From NCBI GenBank assembly GCA_003254905.1, contig QANU01033545.1, forward strand, positions 1 to 64,000: a stretch of 64,000 bases of DNA. Direction: 5' to 3'. This document shows positions 1 to 10,856 of this stretch, piece after piece (positions within the stretch are counted from its first letter, which is position 1; each line of letters opens with the position of its first letter). The notes beneath the pieces are model-generated. The model did no database searches, had not been told where the DNA came from, and saw nothing but the letters and a program-made list of their open reading frames with translations. The translations under genes and the position numbers were made by a program. The DNA is from Nissolia schottii. Lineage: Eukaryota > Streptophyta > Magnoliopsida > Fabales > Fabaceae.

Positions 1-1453
1 GAACTGGTATTCTCGTCTAATTAAGTCTTATTACAGTTATAAATATGTTTAATTTTTACTTCAGTTATTTTAAAAATCATCCATCAGTGGGTGGTGATTA
101 CTAATAGTGTAATTTTGTTTTACATAAATGTGTGGATTCCCTAAAAAAGAATAGTGTAATTTTGATAACCACAGTGAAGGTAGGAGACCCTTATAATGCT
201 GCTATAAAATTTTGTGGACACAATTGAAGGGAGTCGAGATAGAGGAAAAGGAAGCGATGGAGGGGCTGTGATCTAAACAGATAATGCATTCCGTCTTGTA
301 GTATGATTGATGCCAATTTAATGCTTTGTAAGGCATGGAGTGGAAAGAAAACGGTAGGTATGCAAGATAATGAGCGAATATTAACATTATTTATTTGTTT
401 ATTTATTTATTTTGATAATTTTAGATTAGGTTTTTTATGTATATTTCAAAAAATATTTTTTGGAAATAAAAAATTGAATATTATTATTAAGGGGTTCTTT
501 TATAAAAGGTATTATATACTTTTTAAATTTTCAAATAATATAAACTTACACTTTTATTTATTAAATTATTGTTTTGAATTCCTTATTATGTTATTGAACA
601 GCACACTACACTGCGAAAAGTCATTTAATTTGCATAAAATATTAAGAGCTTGCATTGTGGTTTTTGGTCAACAGGAGCCCACATTCTAAAATTCTCTCAC
701 GACACAACTTATGGGGCAAATGGCCCGAAATTGTACTGATCTATAATGGTATTATTACCGCCTCAATAGGTAAAGCCTGTTTGGTACATTACTTGGCCCA
801 CTGACCTTGAATGGGTTTGTGGCACAAATCTTTTATATTTTTTGTTGTTGGCCAAACTAAACTTTAATTAGTTAACTTTGGACCAAATGCACAACAATAT
901 CAGTTTCTAGTTATGGCCCAATAACAGAGGCCATTGTTACTGTTTATCAAATCATATTACAACTGCTGGGCCACTCATGCTAATTCACTCGGGCCACGGC
1001 TGATCTCTCGAGTAATATTTTCTTTGGACTAACATGTAATAAAGATGGACTATAAGGGAAGACCGAATAACCTTCTGGACAAATTTGGTCCGGGAATGAT
1101 ACCCGTTCAAATGGTAATGGAGGGTGGAGATTCAACATGAATAAATTGTGCTTTATGACTATGAAGACTAAAATTGAAATCTTGGCATTGCAATGACGAT
1201 GATGGATGAGGTCTCCGGCGCCATACCACCTCCCCCGTCGGAGCCTCCGACCGCCTACCCAATCATCTGAATTTTGATCCTCTGATTCCCTTTCTTAAAC
1301 CCACTCTTGTTAATAGCCAATCATTGAAAGATATAAATATGGGGGAAAATTCACAGCAAACCTTTAGGAAGATCACAACCCATAAAAAAAAAAATGAAAA
1401 CTAACAGCAAATTTGATATTCACAACAACCTTCTAAGATTCACAAAATGTAAA

Positions 1454-1455
<2 letters not shown>
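1..1455. other. AT-rich intergenic DNA, no gene recognised
   Basis: No open reading frame here shows a recognisable domain or credible exon structure. A short GC-rich island at about 1193-1270 encodes a 25-residue Pro-rich reading frame (begins MTMMDEVSG) that could be the remnant of a first exon, but nothing continues it. Confidence 0.4.

Positions 1456-1524
<69 letters not shown>
1456..1524. repeat. TAA/ATT trinucleotide microsatellite
   Basis: About 23 uninterrupted TAA units in a row. Its minus-strand translation gives the run of tyrosines in a spurious frame. A tract this long and pure is expected to vary in length between individuals. Confidence 0.95.
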
Positions 1525-1527
<3 letters not shown>

Positions 1528-2511
1528 GAACCTTCAGGTAGAGCAACAACACAGCCACTCCATGCTACGATTGGGTTTGTCCCTTGCAGTTCTGAGATAC
1601 TAACAATACAAAACAAAGTGCAGAAAAAAGAGGACAGTACAACAACCACGTTTTCGCCACTCCTTCTACATTGTTGCGGCTTTGAACTCAGATCTTGTCG
1701 TTCCTCAAAAAAGGGAAAAGAAGAAGGAGAGGGTTTCAGTAACAACTCTTTTGCTAAAGAGTCCCCCGACCTTTTCAACTTCACAAATTTAGCCCCACAC
1801 TAAATTGGTCGGTAACGAAGTCTAGTTCAGGGAAGAACGCTCCATCACTAAAATAAAAAAGTCATTCCATTGACTTTACCCAACCGTTTAGGAGAGATTA
1901 ATTTTAACATGGTATGCTTATTGAGGGCTAGGCTTGAATCATTAGACGTGTTTATACCTTGCTAAAAGCAATGAATATATATATTTTTTTAATTGGGTTA
2001 AACATTTAACTGTTTTCAAAAGTTTGGTAATAAATGCAGATTATTATATCTCTAATAAATTATTATATCTCTAATATCCATAAAGATTATTACCATTAAA
2101 TTTCTTTTAAATAAAATTTTGAAAAATAGTGCGCAAACATCAATTTTTTATTGGTCATTATTTAGTCAAATTTGTAGGACTTTCGCAGCTCATCAGTACT
2201 CATCCCTTTGGTGTAACATATAGTTGCATGTAGGCCATATGGCTTCTTCTAGCTTCAAAGTCAACTGACCCCGACCTGTGCTTTAACAATTAACATTATT
2301 AATCTCATACTAATAACTGAATTTATACAAAATAATAAATGGTTAATATAAAATATTTTATTATTCTTATAAATGAAGATTTAATTTATATCAATATATT
2401 TAAATATATTTAAAAGAGAAAGTAAATTATTATCATGTGATTGCTCATATTCCTTACAACAAATAATAAGTATTTTATATAATAAAAAATAAATGAAATA
2501 GAAGCGCTTAC

Positions 2512-2703
2512 TTGTTCAACGAGATAAAAGAAAATAAAAAGTAGAATGATCACCGCCAAGACCCTACCAAAAGAGGTGGTTGTTATCTCTACATGTAATA
2601 AGTGACGCAACCAATCAACTGCATTTCCGAAAATTAAAAGGGCGACACTCTCCCCTTTACTCACCATGCTCATATCATCGATCCTATGTGTCGTTTGCAA
2701 CAA
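2512..2703 (-). other. Possible exon or gene remnant with a transmembrane segment
   Basis: The minus strand reads a 64-residue stretch with a mixed, protein-like composition (SMVSKGESVALLIFGNAVDW) followed by a hydrophobic helix (LAVIILLFIFFYLV). It ends exactly at a good splice donor, GTAAGC, at 2511-2506; beyond this the frame becomes AT-rich low-complexity sequence. I do not recognise the family, and no partner exon or clear acceptor was found. It may be a leftover exon of a decayed membrane-protein gene or chance. Confidence 0.2.
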
Positions 2704-3906
2704 CTCTTTTTTTCTGTTCTTTTTTCACAAAATAGAGAAAAGAGGTATACACATACATGATTTGTCAAACCGACCTGATCACAATGAAGAAACATACCAG
2801 CAAAGCATGTTGATCCTAACTAGACAAGTGTAAGGTAGCGCATAGTATATGTTGCAGTTATGTACATATATATTGAATGGCATGCTTAAGTAGTTTGAAA
2901 TGTAATGCGTCGAGAAAATTTTCAAAGAGTTAACAATATATATGGTTTAACTGGTTGAAGATAGATAATATTTGAGCAACTATATTGTGTGTTAATCCCA
3001 CACTCATAAAGGTACGAAATCTATCTTAAATGAGAATTTTCGTGATTTTGAGTTGTTCATTTTTCCGCAAACACCGGGGAGAGCCTATGATAGTGCGGAT
3101 ATGTGATGTGCAAGGTATGCACCCTTAATTGCAGTTAGTCGAGAATAGGCAATATAGCTATAGACAAATACCTAATTAAGGAAAGACAGTCGATACTCAA
3201 CAAGAAACCTATTTCAATTAGCAGCAAAACAATATGAATTTATTTGGATTTATCTTTTGTGAGATATTATTCAAGACACATGTTATTTACTATTGAGTAA
3301 GATAATATAACTCATATCTTATTAAGATTTAATTTAATAAAAAATAAGATATAAATTGTCACAATATTTCACATAATATGATTATAAATAACATTTATTT
3401 GATAAATAATTATTCCTTTTAGATATCTTATTATTATGACCAATTTAGATCAAATGAATCTATATCATTGTACTTGCACAAACATCAATGATCATATGAA
3501 CTATGTTAACTGGTACAGTGACTAGATATATTTGTACTCGCGATTTCTTATATATTACCTAATTGGTATTTTTTTTACGATATTACCCAATTATTAAATA
3601 TATTCAAAAATTCTTATTATCCAATTAATTATTTAATTGTAAAGCAAATTAAGTTAACACATAATTCTTCTACCTATTTTATATTTTTTTAGTGAAACTA
3701 CAATAAGACAATTTTGTTAGAATGTTTGAAATTCCATCAAAATCATATCTCTATACCTATTATATATCTATCGTTCTATTCTATATAGAGATGTTATATT
3801 TTAACATCAAATTTGGTGTTTACGTCAAGTCTCTTACACACAATATATTATGGGGCTCATATTCATATACATAACGTGAGTATGAGTCCCATGATGTGTT
3901 ATAAGC
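2704..3906. other. AT-rich intergenic DNA
   Basis: No coding potential, RNA gene or clear repeat boundary was seen here. Confidence 0.4.
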
Positions 3907-4657
3907 ATGGTTATAACATTTGGGACTTGACCCAATCACCCCATTAGGTCAATGGTTTAACCAATGAGACTGGTCACTGAGTCACTTGGTAACTTGGATA
4001 TAAATAAAATAATAATAAAAATATATATAACCTAATATATATATATAACCTAAAAAAATCCAAGTAAATACTATGCATTTATTTAAACATCCATCATAAC
4101 ATAAAATGACTTAAAATTACATAAATAAGGTTCAAACTTCAAATCTCATATCATACATAAATAATACAAGTTCAAGATCCTAAATCACAAATGATAAGTT
4201 TAATTTCAAACATAAGTAAACCAATTTTTAACTCACAAATACATAACAACAACAATACATATAAGGATTATGCACAAGGAGTCAGGGGGTCATATTAAGG
4301 TTCAATCTCTCATTCATTAAGTAAATCTTGATCAATTAATGGAACTTCTGATGAAAATGTTTGATCCGAAGACATCTCTAGTCAAAATAAAACAAACATG
4401 TTTTTATATTGATGATTGGAAAATAACTCAAGTGAGGTGAGCATTGAACGTCGTTTCTATTTTTTTATTACTTTTAAATTTTATTTTACTATAATGACAT
4501 AGTTTTATTTTTTTTATAAAAAAAATATGACCTAATCGAGTTTTCCAAATCGAGTCAGGTCACACCAAGTTTAGAGCATGGTCGATCCAATAAGATAACT
4601 GGCTTGGTCCCATGGCCGAGTCATTAGGTTTCGGGTCAGGTTTTATAACTGTGGTTA
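3907..4657. mobile_element. Degenerate hAT-like element with imperfect inverted ends
   Basis: The left end reads GGTTATAACATTTGGGACTT and runs on into GACCC. The reverse complement of the right end reads CAGTTATAAAACCTGACCC. The ends are therefore imperfect inverted repeats of a type common in plant non-autonomous hAT-like elements, with GGTCAATGG/AACCAATGA-like subterminal motifs. The inside is AT-rich and has no transposase. No clean target-site duplication was found, so the borders are approximate. Confidence 0.35.
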
Positions 4658-5264
4658 TGAATAGGAATGAGACTAGGTTAGACGGTCTGTTAGGACTTGC
4701 AGTTTGACCTAGCTTGTTTAAAAGTCTGTTTAGTTAAACAGGTCAGACTTCTCATAATTTGTTAGGTCTGTCAAGTTATAAAAAAGTATACACGTTTCAT
4801 TAAAAAAAATTAAAGTTTGGTTATGCAAAAGCTGAACTCAGGACACTTCACTTACAAAAATATAATATAACCACTAAGCCACATGACTTGTTATGTAATA
4901 TTATGAACTAACATTTTTTTAATATGTAACTATTGTGTTGTACTCTCCCCCATATTTAATTTTTCTTTTGTAATATTTTGTTGTTAGACATAATGAATGG
5001 TATAATTTTCTATTTATTTGGAAAGTAAGTTTTTTAATTTTAAGAAAAAAGGTTGGTCTACCCGACTGTAGGTCAGGCCAAACTTTTCAAACAGATCAAG
5101 TGAAATAAAAAAAAATGGGTTAATTATGTTTTTCGTCCCTGTAAAATTTGAAAGTTTGGTTTTAGTCCCTGCATAAAAGTTGTAGTCCCTGCAAAATTGT
5201 AAAATTAGGTTTTATTAAAAAAAAANTCACCCGTCACCGTCGCCGTCGCCATCCCATGCCCGTG

Positions 5265-5373
5265 CCCTCCGATATGCTCCAGATCCACTTCTACGTGACC
5301 TGACCTTACCTCAAGTTCGCTCACCTCACCTCCAACCAGGCCATCCTCGAAGCCTTCCAGGGCAAGAACCGCG
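5265..5373 (+). pseudogene. DELLA/GRAS-domain fragment, left piece
   Basis: The plus strand reads MLQIHFYVT, a stop, then [20 protein letters not shown] and KNRV. This matches the part of the GRAS domain just before the VHIID motif in DELLA gibberellin-response repressors. The reading frame is broken by a stop where family members have a Cys, and it ends at the copia LTR. Only about 35 codons survive. It is a captured, non-functional piece of a DELLA gene inside the MULE and faces the opposite way to the right piece (10281-10410). Confidence 0.75.
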
Positions 5374-6035
5374 TGATGGGAAATTCTACACAATAAATCG
5401 ATAACTCAATCAGAGCTATATGCAGCGGATAATAATTTTTCCAACTTGCAAGAATCTATGAGGAGCAATAACAAATAATGTCAACAACAATAACACACAA
5501 AAGGAAGACACGGCAATTTTTAACGTGGAAAACCTTCTCAATGTGAGAAGTAAAAAACACGAGCACAAGCCAGTCAATCAAGCTCCACTATGATCAAATA
5601 AGGGTACAAGAGAGTCTCAATCACAGCACAAATCGTGCTCAATAAAAGAACAAGGCAAGAATGATGAAATAGAGAATAAGAGAAACCAGAAAATCTCAAA
5701 TTCGTTGTTACTGTGCACGGCCAATTTCTCACTGCTCAGGCAAATTCTCGACAATCCCACCATCCAGATTGAAGTATCACGAGTTCCAAACCTGTTGTAA
5801 AAAATTCAGCCCGATCCAACGGTGAACGAAGCGGTGACGGCGGATCAAAAATTGCTGCGTTGACAAAAAAGTGAAAAACGTTTTCTCTTCTCTTCTCCTT
5901 ATTTTCTATTCTTTCTTGTTGTTTTCTCAACCCTCTCTTAATCCTAACAACTGACCCCTCTCCACTATTAAGTGAGAATAGTGGGTTTGCAAATATTGGG
6001 CCTTTCTCCACATAAGAAGGGAGCTCAACCCAACA
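5374..6035 (-). repeat. 3' LTR of the copia element (full length, 662 bp)
   Basis: Read on the minus strand it begins TGTTGGGTTGAGCTCCC directly after the polypurine tract and ends CCCATCA, giving the TG...CA ends typical of LTRs. Its last 223 bp (5374-5596) are repeated at 10058-10280. Confidence 0.85.
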
Positions 6036-6049
6036 AATCTCCCCCTCAC
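6036..6049 (-). other. Polypurine tract of the copia element
   Basis: The minus strand reads GTGAGGGGGAGATT immediately before the TGTTGGG start of the 3' LTR. This is the usual copia plus-strand priming tract and fixes the LTR boundary. Confidence 0.8.
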
Positions 6050-9000
6050 AACTATGTGGAGGTGATCGACAAACCGGCGATCTCACGACAAGTTTGCTTC
6101 TCGGTAGTGTCTTAGTCATCATATCTGCACAATTATTATCTGTATAAACTTTTGCCAACTCTATCAACCTAGCCTCCAAAGCATCACGTATCCAATGATA
6201 CCTCACATCAATATGCTTTGACCTAGAGTGAAAAGTTGAATTCTTACCAAGATTAATTGCACTCTGACTATCACAAAATAGCAAGTACTTGTCTTGAACA
6301 AAACCAAGCTTCTGCAAGAGTTTCTTCACCCAAAGCAACTCCTTGCATGCTTGTGTAATGGCAATGAATTCTGCCTCAGTAGTGGACAACGCAACACACT
6401 TCTGCAGTCTAGATTGCCATGCCACAGCTCCCCCTGCAAACTTAATCATGTAGCCGGAAGTAGACCTTCTGGAATCTATGTCTCCAGCCATATCAGAATC
6501 AGTATAGCCTACAAGGGTAGGCTTATCACCTCCAAAACAAAGCCTCAAACTAGTAGTACCATGAAGATACCTCAGAATCTATTTCACAGCATTCCAATGC
6601 TCTCTACCTGGATTAGACAGAAATCTACTGACTGTACCAACAACATGTGCAATATCTGGTCTTGTACACATCATTGCATACATCAAACTACCCACAACAG
6701 ATGCATAAGGAACCCGTTGCATATCTGATTTTTCAACTTCATTGGAAGGACTCCGTTTAGCACTTAATTTAAAATGAGTAGCAAGAGGAGTGCTTACTGC
6801 CTTAGCATTTTCCATCTGGAACCTCTGTAGCACTCTTTTAACATAGTGTTCCTGTGACATCCAAAGCTTCTTCTCTTGCCTATCACGCATGATTCTTATA
6901 CCAAGAATTTGCTTAGCAGCTCCCATGTCTTTCATGGCAAATAACTCGTCCAATTGCTTCTTCAACCTGTCAATCATGGAAATATCTTTCCCAACAATAA
7001 GCATGTCATCAACATACAATAACAGGATAATGAAATCACTATTAGCAAACTTTTTAACAAAGACACAATGATCAGAAGTAGTCTTCTTGTAGCCTTGCTC
7101 ACACATAACAGATTCAAACTTCTTGTATCACTGTCGCGGAGCCTGCTTCAAACCATATAGGCTTTTTCTCAGCCGACACACATAGTCTTCCTTGCCTTCA
7201 ACAAGAAAATCATCAGGTTGCTTCATGTAAATCTCTTCCTCCAAATCATCTTGAAGGAAAGTAGTTTTGACATCCATTTGCTCTACCTCTAAATCAAGAG
7301 TAGCAGCCAAACTCAACATAGTTCTAATGGATGACATCTTCACCACAGGAGAAAAAATCTCATTGAAATCAATACCTTTTCTCTGTCTAAAACCTTTCAC
7401 CACCAATCTGGATTTATACCTTGGAGATGTAGAATTGCTTTCTTGCTTTACCCTGTAGATCCACCTGTTTTCCAAAGCCTTCTTATCTTTTGGCAATTTC
7501 ACCAAGTCAAAAGTGAGATTATCATGCAAAGACTTCATTTCATCTTGCATTGCATCCAGCCACTTTTTCTTTTCTTCACTCTCCATGGCCTCAAGATAAC
7601 ACTCAAGTTCTCCTCCATCTGTCAAGGCAACATAGTCATCAGAAGAATACCTGGTAGATGGTTTCCTCTGCCTATTAGACCTCCAAATTTGAACTTGCGG
7701 TGGTTCAGGAGCATCACCAAGATCCCCATCTTGTGACATCCCATGTTCCTCTTCAATATCATCAATACGAACATCAAAATCATCTCCATGTTGCTCATTA
7801 TTCTGAACATTATTCTCAGTAGTATCCAGATCATGTAGAGGCATCCGAACTGGATCAACATTAGACAAACTATTATCTATCTCAGGTGTAGTCTTCTCTA
7901 TCTTATCAATGTCATCAATGGTTTGGTCTTCCATGAACTTCACATCACGGCTTCTAACTGCCTTCTTCTCAACAGGATCAAAGAACTTGTAGCCAAATTC
8001 ATCCTGACCATAACCAATAAATATGCATTGCCTTGTCTTCGCATCCAACTTGGATCTCTCATCCTTTGGAACATGCACATATGCTTTGCAACTGAAGACT
8101 TGCAAATGATCATACCTGACTTTCTTGCCAAACCAAATCTTGTCTGGCACCTCAGCATTCAAGGCAACTGCAGGACTCAGATTAATAACATGCACTGCCG
8201 TGTACAATGCCTCACCCCAGAAATGCTTAGGCAACTTTGCTTTAGAAAGCATACACCTAACTCTTTCAATCAATGTCATGTTCATCCTCTCTGCTAAACC
8301 ATGCAGCTGAGGAGTTTTAGGAGGAGTCTTTTCATGTCTGATACCGTGCTACTTGCAATAGACATCAAACGATCCACAATACTCACCACCATTGTCAGTA
8401 CGAATTCATTTCAGCTTCTTACCTGAGTGTCTCTCAACCAAGACATGAAATTCTTTGAATTTCTCCAGAACCTGGTCCTTTGTGTTCAAAGCATAGACCC
8501 AAAGCTTCCTGGAACAATCATCAATAAAGGTAACAAAATAAAGTGCACCACTAAATGACTTTACCTTCAATGGGCCACAAACATCAGAATGCACCAATTC
8601 AAGCAACTCTGACTTCTTTAAGGGAGGGTGCTTCTTAAAGGATACTTTGGTCTGCTTACTAGACATGCAATGAGAACATTTCTCCAACTTTGCACTCTTC
8701 AATCCTGGAAGCACATCCTTTTTAGCTAAACAATTCAATCTCTTCTCACTGATATGACTAAGCCTTCGGTGCCACAAAGAAGCCTCCATATCCATGGCGT
8801 TCACACTATCTTTAGCAACTAATGCTTTTGTCCAATACAGTTTACTGATTCTTTCCCCTTTGGCCACAATTAAGTTACCTCTGATGAGTTTCCATTTTCC
8901 TGAGCCAAAGTGATTTCCATAACCACCATCATCAAGCATCTGCACAGAGATCAAATTAAAGCGGACATCTGGAGCATGTTTGACTCCTCTAAGTAACAAC

Positions 9001-10012
9001 TGCACTCCCATGTTGGTCTGCAAACAAACATCACCAATACCAACCACCTTAGACACACCATCATTACCCATCTTTAACACTCCAAAATCACCAGAAGTGT
9101 AAGATGTGAAGAACTCCTTCCCTGGTATAACATGCAGTGTAGCACCACTATCAATTATCCACATGCTCTCATCTGATACAAGATTAACTGAATCATGGTC
9201 ACGGAGAATAATAAGATCATAATCGCAAGTAGCAGTAGCAACACGATCATCATTGTCATGATGTTTCTTTTTCTGCTTCCTTTTCTTATCGTTGCTTTCC
9301 ATTTTCCATTGTAAACAATTTCTCTGTATGTGCCCTATTTTGTGATAATAATGACACTCCACATTCTTGTATCTGGACTTGGACTTACTTCTGCTATTTT
9401 GTCTACTCCCTTTCAGTTCCTTTCTCTGACTTCTCCCCCTGTTCTCAGTGACAAGTACCTCGGAATGAGAAGAAGTACCATGAGCCTTCCTTCTCATCTC
9501 CTCATTAAGAACACTACTCTTGACATTTTCCAAAGAGACAACACCATCTGGGGATGAGTTTGTAATTGAAATCTGAAAAGTTTCCCAAGAATCTGGTAGA
9601 GTATTTAGTAGCCATAGTCCCAACACTTCATCATCAAACTTGATGCTCATTCCTGACAATTGATCTCGGAGCCCCTTAAAATCATTCAAGTGATCTAAAA
9701 TAGAAGTGTCCTCCTTGTAATATTCCCTGAACTAGAAGCATACAAAGTCTCAATCTTCTTCCAGAAGGATTTTGCATCTTCCTCATTAGCAATGTGATTA
9801 TAAACATTGTCTTCAACATACTGACGAATAAAACCACAAACTTGCTGATGCTCAAACTTCCATTCCTCATCAGTCTTGTCTTTCGGCTTCTCAGTAGCAT
9901 ACACAGGAAAATGCAATTTCTTCACTAATAATAGATCCTTCATTTTCCCTTTCCACAAGTGATAGTTGGTGCCATTCAAACAGACCATCTTATTTGTATT
10001 TGCCTCCATCAT
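6050..10012 (-). pseudogene. Copia gag-pol polyprotein, broken
   Basis: The reading frame starts at 10012 ([20 protein letters not shown], a gag UBN2-like start). A frameshift near 9695-9689 separates the gag start from the rest. From 9689 down: a CCHC zinc knuckle (C-H-Y-Y-H-K-I-G-H..C at about 9360-9310; its second position is atypical), the protease motif DSGA (about 9150), a GAG-pre-integrase HH-CC motif and the integrase core start (HSDVCGP, IDDCSR). A stop lies near 8405. The 8285-7128 part has the integrase C-terminus and RT (YKSRLVVKGF, QMDVKTTFL) and stops at 7128. 7106-6579 carries the YVDD active site. 6548 onward is RNase H (TEAEFIAI, KHIDVRYHWI). At least three further stops or shifts break the frame, so it cannot make a full polyprotein. 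Confidence 0.93.
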
Positions 10013-10039
10013 TCAAGCAAGTCAAATAACCTCAACCAA

Positions 10040-10057
10040 GGAGCTCTGATGCCACTC
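10040..10057 (-). other. Primer-binding site (initiator Met tRNA type)
   Basis: Just inside the 5' LTR the minus strand reads TGGCATCAGAGC (10054-10043). This differs at one position from the TGGTATCAGAGC complementary to plant initiator-methionine tRNA that primes most copia elements. Confidence 0.8.
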
Positions 10058-10280
10058 TGATGGGAAATTCTACACAATAAATCGACAACTCAATCAAAGC
10101 TATATGCAGCGGATAATAATTTCCCCAACTTGCAAGAATCTATGAGGAGCAATAACAAATAATGTCAACAACAATAACACACAAAAGGAAGACACGGCAA
10201 TTTTTAACGTGGAAAACCTTCTCAATGTGAGAAGTAAAAACCACGGGCACAAGCCAGTCAATCAAGCTCCACTATGGTCA
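10058..10280 (-). repeat. 5' LTR of the copia element, truncated to 223 bp
   Basis: It matches 5374-5596 with 7 differences but lacks the other roughly 440 bp present in the 3' LTR; the U3 part is missing. The break falls directly on the DELLA fragment, with a possible short overlap (AAGGTGA) at the junction. The loss explains the missing target-site duplication. Confidence 0.85.
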
Positions 10281-10410
10281 CCTTGTCCTGCGACTACAAG
10301 TTCACCGAACCCTCCAGCGAGTCGAACATCGTCGAATAGTAGTGCAGCGACTCCGTGAACCGGTCCAGGAACCCCGGCCTGTTGTGGTTAGCCTCCTGCT
10401 CCACCATCGT
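10281..10410 (-). pseudogene. DELLA/GRAS-domain fragment, right piece, inverted
   Basis: The minus strand reads [20 protein letters not shown] and then [15 protein letters not shown], followed by a stop and SQDK. This is the PFYRE/SAW-proximal part of the GRAS domain of a DELLA protein. It lies on the opposite strand to the left piece (5265-5373), which comes from a more N-terminal part of the same domain, so the two pieces were inverted relative to each other during or after capture. The fragment ends exactly at the truncated copia LTR. Confidence 0.75.
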
Positions 10411-10856
10411 CGGTTGTTGGTGTTGTTTTTTGGGTTGGGGTTAGGGAGAAGGAGCCGACGGTTGTGTTGGAGAAATGGGGAGTGTAGGGAAGAGGGGCTG
10501 GGGGTACGGGTTTCTCTCTCTTTTTTTTTTTTAATAAAACGGGTCGGGTCAGAATTGGGTTTGGGTCATAGGTCTGGGTTGGGTTTTGGGTTATGCCACG
10601 TGGCATCCCATGTGGCGCGCCGCGTCAGCCCAGTCAACCCTCACCCCACCCCAGGGACTAAAACCTAATTTTACAATTTTGCAAGGACTAAAACTTTTAT
10701 GCAAAGACTAAAACCAAACTTTCAAATTTTGCAGGGACCAAAAATATAATTAACCCAAAAAAAATCTTTGACAAACAATAGGCTATACCAATACCAAAAT
10801 TGAATGACACAAGTTTAGCTTGTTAAAGGCTTGACTTCCTTTTATTACCCTTAGTT

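Larger units (their letters stand above)
5374..10280 (-). mobile_element. Ty1/copia LTR retrotransposon, degenerate
   Basis: On the minus strand this element runs truncated 5' LTR (10058-10280), tRNA-iMet-type primer site, gag, protease, integrase, reverse transcriptase, RNase H, polypurine tract (6036-6049) and 3' LTR (5374-6035). The order protease-integrase-RT-RNase H defines Ty1/copia. Over the 223 bp shared by both LTRs I count 7 differences (about 3%), consistent with an insertion of roughly a million years if a commonly used plant LTR rate applies. No target-site duplication is found because the 5' end is truncated. Stops and frameshifts make it non-autonomous. Confidence 0.95.
5117..10756. 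mobile_element. Pack-MULE carrying DELLA fragments, interrupted by a copia element
   Basis: Terminal inverted repeats of about 100 bp lie at 5117-5216 and 10657-10756. They differ at only a few positions and begin GGGTTAATTAT, with repeats of the GTCCCTGcAAAATT type. They are flanked by an identical 9-bp direct repeat, AAAAAAAAT, at 5108-5116 and 10757-10765. Long TIRs plus a 9-bp duplication are the hallmark of Mutator-like elements, though the duplication is low-complexity. Without the nested retrotransposon (5374-10280) the element is about 730 bp. No transposase is present, so it is non-autonomous. It encloses two host gene pieces, which makes it a Pack-MULE. A related TIR family appears again at 46029-46851. 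Confidence 0.82.
4664..10855. mobile_element. Old transposon remnant, split by the nested MULE
   Basis: The left part (4664-5107) carries repeated AGGTTAGACGG, GACCTAGC, AGGTCTGTC and GGTCAGGCC motifs. The right part (10766-10855) carries TTAGCTTGTTAAAGGCTTGA then TTCCTTTTATTACCC. Joined across the later insertion, these look like the two ends of one legume non-autonomous element with aggcctggcc-type subterminal repeats. If so, it is the oldest layer of a three-level nest. The assignment is by eye and the borders are approximate. Confidence 0.3.

Noticed and set aside
303-689. 128-residue plus-strand frame
   Set aside because: Rich in Phe, Ile, Leu and Tyr, as expected of AT-rich non-coding DNA; no motif or promoter.
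1455-1784. 109-residue minus-strand frame ending in a long tyrosine run
   Set aside because: The Tyr run is the translated TAA microsatellite and the rest has no family signal.
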